Source: Spinacia oleracea (lineage: Eukaryota; Streptophyta; Magnoliopsida; Caryophyllales; Amaranthaceae). From it: a stretch of DNA of 64,000 bases. Under the pieces are notes generated by a model. That model saw nothing but the letters and a program-made list of their open reading frames with translations, made no database searches and was not told where the DNA came from. The stretch spans positions 39,360,027 through 39,424,026 of the forward strand of contig NC_079491.1 in assembly GCF_020520425.1 (NCBI RefSeq), read 5' to 3'. The position numbers were made by a program, and so were the translations under genes. Positions 56,380-64,000 of this stretch are shown in pieces. How positions within the stretch are numbered: the first letter of the stretch is position 1; the number at the start of each line of letters is the position of its first letter.

Positions 56380-58433
56380 CTAGTTGTTCTTCAGATGACG
56401 GCGGCAAACACGGGAGTAGAAGTCCCATTTAGGATGATCTGGCCCTATAGCAGGCTGCCCATAAGTGTTTGCTTTCACATAAGATGGAACATCATCTTCC
56501 GTATCTGCTAATCCTTTCAGGTACTCTCCTAGTTCCTCATTTGGATCTACTTGTCAATAAAACAAATTGATCGATAAATAAACCCAATCAAATTTATGAT
56601 ATTACTTACGTAATTTAAACCAGTAATGTAACCTCTCACCTAAACCTTTATCATCGTCATTGTTCGGATCATATGATTCCGGAAAAATTCCAGTGTGTGA
56701 CTACAAAAACCCCAAAACAAAACAACATAAATTATTAAATTAATAATTAGATTTTTTATAATTGCAATTGGGAGAGTAGGCATATGACAAATTAATTCAA
56801 GTTTACGTACCGGATTGACAAGGCTTTTGCAAGGGTCATCATCTACCATCAAAATGTTAGATTCAGAAAATGGCACTCCTCGACTAGAATTAGCAAGGTG
56901 TGAGCAAAGTTTACTCAAATCTTTAAAGAACAAAGGCTTTCGTTTGTTCTCCAGTGTCTTGAATCCAGAATCAGTGCATTGTTCTTGGTCCTATTTACAA
57001 ATTATTTTTCAGTTGAAATCATAGTAATTAATTCAAACTATAATTAACTCACGTACGTACGTATTTTCAACATAAAAATTGATAAAGGTCGTAAAAGTCG
57101 CGTCACATTGATGACATGACATGCTTATGTTTATGAACGTAATTGGAAACTAAAATATTATACTCCCTCCGTTTCTTTTTGTTTGTTACGTTTGGACTTT
57201 TGCACGTTTATTAATTAACATATAATAAAGATTCTTTTTCTTTTTTATTAAAAAAATAAACTCAAGTAAGACCTCAATCCACTCATCACTACAACAATCA
57301 ATAAGATTGTTTTATTCATCAAAATGAACCAATAATGAAAAAGCACTAATATTGATAATTTAATAAGTTGAAAAAATTGGACCAATTAAAATTAAAAGTT
57401 TGACACAAAAAATAATAGTATAATAAGTTTATAAAAGGAAAGATTCTCCCATGTAACAAACATTGTGAAACAGCATAGAAGGAATACGTAACAAACAAAA
57501 AGAAACGAAAGGAGTACATGTTACAAAAAATGTAGAAAAATATTAATATTCTAATTTATTATAAATATAATAAATACTCCATTTGAATTCCTATTTGTAC
57601 CGACTACCTCATTTATATATTTTCATAGTAAAAATATTGTATTGATAGAAAAAATATTGACGCCTATATGTACAATTTAGAATCTGACACGTAAGATTGC
57701 GACAACACAGCTTACTATTTTTTTCATCACCCATTCAACATTATACTAATACACAATTAAATAAAACTTTTGTGTCAAAGTAAATCTAAATTAGTCTATT
57801 ACTTTTACGGTTTACCCCTTATTTAAATGTGCAAAAGTATTACGTAAATACAAAATATTACTATGACTCACCCAGATGAACAAAAACCTTGTCTTTAAAC
57901 CCTTAAAAGCGGTATCCAGAACAGCATCAACATTTTGCCTGATGTAACGACAATGTGCAAACAAGTTACAAGTATTAATTAAGTTAAAGACACAAAAAAA
58001 ACTTTATAGTATAAAAAAAAAACTCAATGTTTAAATAAAACTTACTCTTGAGCAGACGACCACAAACCCACCTCAAATCTCTCAAGACAGAATTTCATAA
58101 TAATAATTATTAGTATGATTATAATGATTAGAAATTTTTAATTTTGTTATACAGATAAAAATTGGATAATAATAATAGACCTAATTTGTTGCCATTGTTA
58201 TAGACTCCATCAGGGCAGCGATTAGCAGGAATGCTAGAGTTGTCGCTCTTGTGAGCACGGTGAATAAGCAACCCGTTGAGGCTTAACACAATGAGTTTGT
58301 TCTTTTTAGGACCAAGGTTCAGCTTCTCTATCATAAGCTCAAGTGTTTGATCTTCTTCCTTATTGTCATCCTCGCTGCTGTTATCACTGTAATTATCATA
58401 GTAACCACCGTCATCAGAGGAGTTGGATCCCAT
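56380..58433 (-). pseudogene. FCP1/HAD-like phosphatase gene, copy B, motif I nucleophile lost
   Basis: Exon-like blocks (minus): 58433-58181, one ending 58046, 57938-57872, 56990-56811 (180 bases), 56700-56640 and 56546-56380 (stop TAG). The product has an acidic N-terminus, KNKLIVLSLNGLLIHRAHK, KFCLERFEVGLWSSAQE, NVDAVLDTAFKGLKTRFLFIW, DQEQCTDSGFKTLENKRKPLFFKDL, LMVDDDPCKSLVNP, HTGIFPESYDPNND and YLKGLADTEDDVPSYVKANTYGQPAIGPDHPKWDFYSRV. Relative to copy A, the motif I aspartate (VLDLNG) is serine (VLSLNG), removing the HAD nucleophile. The block before KFCLERF lacks the YKRPFLDEFL part and a visible AG acceptor. The other splice sites and frames are intact. It is either a pseudogene or a catalytically dead paralogue with an altered exon 2. 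A Stowaway MITE lies in one intron. Confidence 0.72.
57163..57514. mobile_element. Stowaway-type MITE in an intron of copy B
   Basis: CTCCCTCCGTTTCTTTTTGT on the left is mirrored by AAAAAGAAACGAAAGGAG on the right. TA flanks at 57161-57162 and 57515-57516. Different family from 54108. Confidence 0.88.
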
Positions 58434-59837
58434 AATTTTGACAACTAAACAAGGGAGAAAAAACAAGCTAGGTTGATATTTTATTTTCTTAAGTTATCTG
58501 ATTAGATAGGAGTAGCAAATTCGAAGGGATAAAAGCATGCATTTATATGGTACAACCAGAACCAGTAGGAGTTACCTAGTTAAGAGTGATTAATTTATTA
58601 ATTAATTCATTCATTTTTAATAATAATAATGTACGTAGTAGTTAGTATTGGAATTGGGAGAGACTGAGACTGCATACGGACTTGTAGCTAATTCTAGTAA
58701 ATTGGTTTAGACTGATGACTGATGACTGATGACTGATGACTGATCTGTATTATGATTTATGATGCATGCCTTTCTATCTTCTCGGGGACGTCAAGGGACG
58801 AGTAGTACTCTGTAAGTTACTCGATCCGTCCTAACTAGCTCCGTGTCGTGCTTTGCAACGGTTGTCAATTTTCAACCCGAACTGTTGAACCCATTGATTT
58901 AATCGGATTGTTTAGAATCTAAATTGTTAATAACTCGAGAGATGAAACTCGAAACCTAATCCCATTATGTTCAACCCGAACCCGAATCGACCTGAAAATA
59001 TTAACCCGATAACAAACTGTTCCGCCGCAACCAGAACCGAAAGGTTCTGAAATCCGTTTCAATCCAAACCGTTTCTACCCAAGAAAAACCCGATCGATCC
59101 AAATCGTTTACAACCGGTCTGTTTCAACTCATAGCCCGTTTAATCCGAATCGTCTACAACTTGTAACTCGTTTAAGCCAAACCGTATATAACCTGTAACA
59201 CATTCAATGCAAATTGTTTACAACCCGTTTAACCGAACTATTTACAACTGTAACCGTTTTATTTGATCCAAATTAAAAGGTGTACTCTATTGTACGTTTT
59301 ATAAATTAATGTTGAGATAAGAAGAATTTCCGTTTAGTTCACCTTATCTCTCCTGATCTGATCTGATCTAATATGATTTGAACTTATTTTTTCTAATCTG
59401 GTATGATTTTTTAGAATTAAAATTAAATAAAAATTTACAATTATTAATATTAAAATATTAAAATATAAAATAAATGTTATCCAAATTTATAGTATTATTG
59501 CTATTATAATTTTACACTATTATTTAACTTAATTTGCTGATAAATTATTTAACAACTCCTTATATTTATAAACTTGGACAAGATAAATTGGTTCTTTTCT
59601 AGACATGATTTGGACATATGGATTTTTATCATTCAAATTAATTTAAGTGGATCAGATTAACAGTTTAAAAATGGAGGGCTAAGATATTTTTTTTTTTTAA
59701 GGGACTCGTCCACATGGGCAGTGCGGTGTTTTAGGTACAAAATTGATGAAATGGAGGCTTATTAGGGAGAAAGGTCCCAGCTAGCACGTGTTAAGCTTAG
59801 AACGTTCTAGTAACAAGTGTCCACTTGGGCCTTGTTC
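58434..59837. other. AT-rich intergenic region with relic repeats
   Basis: No ORF. It holds an ACTGATG array (58711-58744) and, at about 58860-59260, a run of degenerate AACCCGAA/AATCCAAACCG words typical of hAT-like non-autonomous elements. The rest is featureless. Confidence 0.5.
58711..58744. repeat. (ACTGATG)n minisatellite
   Basis: Nearly five perfect 7-bp units. Confidence 0.92.
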
Positions 59838-59875
59838 TCATCCTAATCCTAATTCCTAATTCCTAATTCCTAAGG
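59838..59875. repeat. (CCTAATT)n-like 7-bp repeat
   Basis: CCTAATCCTAATTCCTAATTCC units, about five, upstream of the small gene. Superficially telomere-like but CCTAATT, not CCCTAAA. Confidence 0.75.
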
Positions 59876-59921
59876 TTGTTCTAGCATTTTCTACAATCTA
59901 ATCGTGAACCCACTATTAAAA

Positions 59922-59958
<37 letters not shown>
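59922..59958. repeat. (CGTCTG)n hexanucleotide repeat
   Basis: Six perfect units lie 46 bases before the ATG at 60004, probably within the 5' leader of the small gene. Confidence 0.92.
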
Positions 59959-59960
<2 letters not shown>

Positions 59961-60003
59961 ACCCAAAGTCATACTCCGTAGTTCCAAATTATTGCATACG
60001 AAG

Positions 60004-60402
60004 ATGAACACAATAAGAGGGGACGAGTCAGTGGTAATCCGAGGAAAACACCGGGACGAGGAAGGGAGAGTAGTGGTGGAGAAAGTAGAGGTGCACACCC
60101 ACGATAAAGACACCCTGAAGCATCTCGAGAAGAAGCTCGTAGACACGGGACTCCACCGCCTTGAGCGTCACTCTGCTGATAACAGGGCATCGGTGAAGAA
60201 GCCACCTCCAAAGAAAGGACACGGGGGTAAGTATACATGGGAAGGGCCTGACCTTGAGGTTGAGAATGAGTTTGAAGCTGACCTTGTTCTCGACAAAGGG
60301 GATCCTAATTATGTTGATCAAGAAGAGGAGCTGGATCATGAGGTCAAAGAGAGGATCAAGGGTCAACTGGAAGTTGCTAAGCTGCCTCAGGCTAGAGAGT
60401 AG
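60004..60402 (+). CDS. Small charged single-exon protein, unknown function
   Basis: 132 residues from ATG 60004 to TAG 60402. The frame is open a little upstream but without another ATG. The product is hydrophilic with no signal peptide or membrane segment. The first part is charged and mixed (VVIRGKHRDEEGRVVVEKVEVHTHD), residues 65-82 hold a basic proline/glycine-rich word ending GKYTWEGP, and the rest is acidic (DKGDPNYVDQEEELDHEVKERIKGQ). I do not recognise a named family. The composition and the GKYTWEGP word look like a conserved small plant protein, not chance ORF. Codon usage is G/A-rich and clearly unlike the surrounding AT-rich DNA. A hexamer repeat lies in its leader and poly-T tracts follow. 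Confidence 0.72.
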   Translation: MNTIRGDESVVIRGKHRDEEGRVVVEKVEVHTHDKDTLKHLEKKLVDTGLHRLERHSADNRASVKKPPPKKGHGGKYTWEGPDLEVENEFEADLVLDKGDPNYVDQEEELDHEVKERIKGQLEVAKLPQARE

Positions 60403-60762
60403 AGATTAGAGAAGGTGTTAATTGCTACCCTTTAGAATTGAGACGACGACTTTATAATAATATAATGTAATCACCACAACTAGTGTCTGATATTATGTAA
60501 TTGTTTTTCTTATGCCTTTTAATTACGTAGTAACTGCTTATTTTGGTTTTGCGCCCAACAACTTTGTCTTTTTTTTTTTTCTTTTTTTTTTTTAATTTAC
60601 TGCTTATCTTGTAATTTGTAGTTTTCTTTTTTTTGTTTTTTCCCGTCTCCGTAACCAATTTTGCATAGCTACGTTATGATTACTTTAAAATGATCATAAC
60701 TTTAAAATAACATAACACGATCTAATGTTTCCGACTCTGGTGCGATTTGTAAGCATCACTAA
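60403..60762. other. 3' region of the small gene
   Basis: Contains AATATAATGTAAT near 60455 and two long T runs (about 60570-60595). No coding sequence. Confidence 0.5.
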
Positions 60763-61143
60763 GGGCGTGTTCGGCGGTAGCGTTTGAGGTAGCGGGTAGC
60801 GTTTTGACCTAGTCAAGACGCTACTTGTAAAATCTGTAAGTGTTTGATAAAGTAGCGATTTAGGTAGCGGTTAGCGGTTAGCGGTTGAGGTAGCGGTTGA
60901 GTAGCTTTTGTCAAACGTTAAAATTAGTAGCGTTTAAGGTAACGGGTAGCGTTTGACAAATTTATAATAAAGTTTTAAATAATATTCTTGCTTTTATTTT
61001 TATTTTTATAATATCAACCGCTACTTTTACCGAACACTCATATTAGTTACCGCTACTTCGACAGCTAACCGTTACCCGCTATTATTCACCGCTACTCGCT
61101 ACTCAACCGCTACCCGCTACCGTTAATTTTGCCGAACAGGGCC
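60763..61143. mobile_element. MITE with GGGCNTGTTCGGC ends, PIF/Harbinger-like
   Basis: The left end GGGCGTGTTCGGC is mirrored by GCCGAACAGGGC on the right. TAA flanks both ends (60760-60762; 61144-61146), which fits the 3-bp TWA duplication of Tourist/PIF elements. Subterminal regions are arrays of GGTAGCG(G/T)TT on the left and ACCGCTACC on the right, so most of the element can fold back on itself. Confidence 0.75.
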
Positions 61144-61586
61144 TAAGTTTCACATCTGAAACATGTTACAGAGTAATAAGTTCCAATCCTGACTTATAAA
61201 TTGATTTTTCATTATACTTCGATTTGATCACGTTAAAAATTTCAATCAGATTCGGTCGGCTTTAATTAAAGTTAAAATTATTCTGATCAAATAAGTTCAG
61301 ATAAATTCTGATTTTATCTGTGAAAAATGTCGTTAAAATCAAATTTAATAATTTCACATACATCCTAATTTCATATGGCGAAAAGAATGCCCTTGAAATC
61401 AAATTGTCAATAAATAAAAAGGATAGCCTACCAAGTACAGAGTAGGGTAAAACTAGTCATCTCAAGTCTCAACAGGGTTTGTCGAAAGAATCAAAACACT
61501 CAAAAGGCCCAAAGGGTAAGGTAGCAACAATTGCTTTTGATAAAGGCCCAAAGCGTAAGGTAGCAACAATGAATAACCCTGTAAGT
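61144..61586. other. Intergenic DNA
   Basis: AT-rich. A phrase AAAGGCCCAAAG(G/C)GTAAGGTAGCAACAAT is duplicated at about 61503 and 61544. Nothing else recognised. Confidence 0.5.
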
Positions 61587-62275
61587 ATGGCTGAGCAAAA
61601 TTATATGAAAATCCGAATATCCGATAATCTGATTCGTATCTGACCCGATTTTTTGGATATCCAATCCGAAAATTGAATTCGGATAAGATATCCGATCCGA
61701 AAATTCAAATACCAAATACCTATTTAGATATTGATTTTCATTATCTTTTCGAAATAAAAATAAAAATCTAATGCAATTTATTTTTAATTTTTACAATGTG
61801 AACAATTTATGAAGTATATGCTCCGTAACACATTAAAAGTAAGCAACACTAGGAACTTGTTTAACACTAGGGCACAATTAGTTGTTTGTTTGAAATCGTC
61901 GATTAATATATATTTTTCGGAGATTTTAGCTCTTTTACTTGTTTTTTATACAAAGTAAGAATTTATGTATTATTGAAATACAGATCTCCATTTCATAATA
62001 AGGAACTTTATTTATTTATTTTGGATAGTGAACGGTGAGATTGCAGGTAAAAGTAAGAAATTAATGGATAACAAAGTTAAATTTTTTTAAAAAACATTAA
62101 GAAATTGGATGTCGGATATCCGGAAAACCCGATCCGAAAATTTTCGGGTATCGGATATTGAATATCCAAAACTTTTCGGATCAGAAACAAATATCAAATT
62201 TCACAATTTTCGGATTCGGATATCCGATCCGAAATCAAATTTCGGATTGGATATCTGATCCGTGCTCACCCCTAT
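61587..62275. mobile_element. hAT-like non-autonomous element
   Basis: The 8-bp duplication CTGTAAGT occurs at 61579-61586 and 62276-62283. The right end reversed reads ATAGGGGTGAGCA, close to the hAT consensus YAGGGGTG-x-x-CA. The left end ATGGCTGAGCA is a decayed match. Subterminal regions at both ends are packed with ATCCGATCCGAAAAT-type words. No transposase frame. Confidence 0.8.
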
Positions 62276-62399
62276 CTGTAAGTAATTAGAAGTTAACCTT
62301 AATAAAGACGAGTAGATCACACCAAAATGCAAAGCAAAGTAGTATCAGAATATCAGATCATGAACCATATAATGGTACATGGAATGACAATTTTATAAC

Positions 62400-63219
62400 A
62401 CTAGAGTACATTGGTACTGATTCGACCTGAACCGACCAAACCTGTAACCAACCATTATTCGAAATTACAAGATAAGGTAACATGTTAATCGAAATGTACC
62501 CATTCGAGAAAACTGATAATTCGATTTTAATCAGATGTTGTATAACCCGAACCTGAAAAACGATTGATAACCGAACTGACCCGACTGGGTAATGATCCTA
62601 ACCCGATTCGATACCCGACCCGACAAGGATTTTAAACTGATTATTACCAGACATAAGCTGCTAGGGACCCTACCTCTGGAGTAAATATATTACGCTTGAA
62701 TATTTTGAGATGACCAAACTAGTTATTGACTCGAACTCGTATTAACTTTATATATAATATGTATTGATTTGACAAGAACACACGATTATTTGAAAAAAAA
62801 AATCAAATTTTAAATAAAATGAACATTAGTTTTTAAAAGAAGGAAAAGATAATTGTTAAAAATTTGATCCGACTGAATAGTTATCGGTCCAGATCTTGAC
62901 TGTATCCGAGAGTGAACCGGACCTGAATTTTGATCGACCCGGTAATTACCAGATCTAATCTTGACCCGAATCTGAAATTACCTGCTAGAAAAATCGGCTA
63001 AACCTGATTGGATAACACTGAAGCCCTGAACATGACCCGATTCCAACCCGACCTATACCCGAAATGGAAAATTAAACCGACATGACCCAAGCGAAAACCA
63101 ACCCGACTAAATCCGAGCTGAATACGGGTGATAAAGTGACCCAATACGATCCATCATAACCCGAGACCCGAACTTACCCGACTTGAACCCGACCCGAATA
63201 AACATTTTGACAACTCTAA
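62400..63219. mobile_element. Probable hAT-like relic rich in CCCGACCCG words
   Basis: Dense degenerate ACCCGA/CCCGACCCGA words run to TTTTGACAACTCTA at about 63206-63219. That is the reverse of TAGAGTTGTCAAAA, a common terminus of plant hAT MITEs with GGGTCGGGT subterminal repeats. No clear left end or 8-bp duplication was found. Confidence 0.45.
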
Positions 63220-63581
63220 GTCCAACTATCATTTGTCCTAGCATAAACAGGTATAACATGTATACTCGTATAAAGGTAGGTATAAATTGGTTGCACATGT
63301 AAAATTGTGTCTTTTTTTTTTTTTTTTTTACATAGGCTTAGAGATGGCCAACGTAGCGAGTTGGGTGGGTCAAGTCGTTTGCTGTATCGGAAAAAATGAA
63401 CACAAAACATGATGGGTCGTGGGTTACGTGGGTCATGGATCAAGGTGGGTTGTACCACATAGATAATTAATTAAATGCAGGGGATGCTCAGGCCAACAGC
63501 GAGCCACCTCGGAATGGCGGCGAAGTTAGGGTTTGAGATTGGAGTTTTAGAGAGCACGGAGAATTTTTTATTTTTAGACAC

Positions 63582-64000
63582 TGTTATCCCGCTTTTTGGA
63601 CTAACGACATAACTGCTCTGACGTTTGATCATGTCGTGTCGACCAGGTTTTGTCATGTCACAGGTAAATGTCGTGCCAGGAAGACGTGTCGGACGTGACA
63701 CCAAGCGACGAAGCACAAGCGACAGTGGACTGGCGACAAAGGACCAGCGACGTTCGACGATGGAATAAACAGAGATAGGTCAAGAGCCAGGCCCAAAGCC
63801 CAAGTTATATTGCGCCATCACAATGGAAGAATAAGTCAGAAGAACCATTCAAAGATCACGGGAGTGGTTGAAGCTGGGAGAAGATCATGGGCAACGGCTA
63901 ATGAGAAATCCCTATCTTCTAGGGATTCTCCCAACCAACAAAGCTGGATGACTCGCGTATAAAAGGGAAAGAACGATGACAAACAAGGGAAAAGTTAACA
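63582..64000 (+). mobile_element. Probable start of an LTR running off the window
   Basis: Begins TGTTATCCCGC after an AT-rich flank. The composition changes to a GACG/ACAAGCGAC-rich sequence and a TATA box GCGTATAAAAGGG (about 63955-63967) lies about 375 bases in, in plus orientation, as in an LTR U3. The other end, primer site and duplication are outside the window. Confidence 0.5.

Noticed and set aside
59838..59875. Interstitial telomere repeat
   Set aside because: The unit is CCTAATT, not the plant CCCTAAA; a simple minisatellite is the better reading.
60452..60658. Lys-rich minus-strand ORF
   Set aside because: Translation of poly-T tracts in the 3' flank of the small gene.
63471..63716. 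81-codon minus-strand ORF near the right edge
   Set aside because: It crosses the putative LTR boundary at 63582 and shows no known domain.

Overview
This window is plant nuclear DNA: AT-rich, intron-bearing and dominated by LTR retrotransposons and MITEs. Element families, the antisense ORF in a Tat-type element and general sequence character fit a Caryophyllales genome, most likely Amaranthaceae such as spinach or a relative (inference; no species marker was seen). No tRNA, rRNA, CRISPR array or bacterial feature was found.

Layout. 1-1500 is an LTR piece of a Ty3/gypsy Tat (Ogre/Retand-like) family, cut by the window edge and carrying a Stowaway MITE. 1501-2985 is AT-rich DNA with a small Helitron and a second Helitron 3' end. 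2991-13319 is a complete Ty1/copia element (minus strand, 5-bp duplication TTTTC) with nearly identical LTRs but a ruined interior. 13481-17570 is an older copia relic (LTR plus reverse transcriptase/RNase H), interrupted by a solo Tat LTR (14028-15495) and joined to another Tat LTR piece.

18126-44640 is a three-level nest. A small XS-domain gene is interrupted by a solo chromovirus-like LTR (18631-44376, duplication GTACA). That LTR is interrupted by a non-autonomous Tat element (19707-42769, duplication CCAGC). The 5' LTR of the Tat element is in turn interrupted by a Tekay-like chromovirus (31894-42589, duplication GTTAC). The Tat element has Gag and protease but no visible reverse transcriptase, RNase H or integrase. 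It also carries, in antisense, a spliced gene with its own TATA box and poly(A) signal. The Tekay copy has an intact Gag but a wrecked pol, although its LTRs are almost identical. All three structurally complete LTR elements therefore look dependent on helpers.

44641-64000 is gene-bearing. It has a T-rich, inverted-repeat-bounded element (45821-47410), a five-exon AT-hook/PPC (AHL) gene on the plus strand (47975-51426), two damaged tandem FCP1/HAD-like phosphatase paralogues on the minus strand (52109-53353 and 56380-58433) and a 5'-truncated L1-type LINE between them with a 14-bp target duplication. It also has a small intact single-exon gene (60004-60402), several MITEs and hAT-like elements, and what looks like the start of another LTR at the right edge.

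Target-site duplications, splice sites and reading frames were read by eye. Mismatch counts are approximate.
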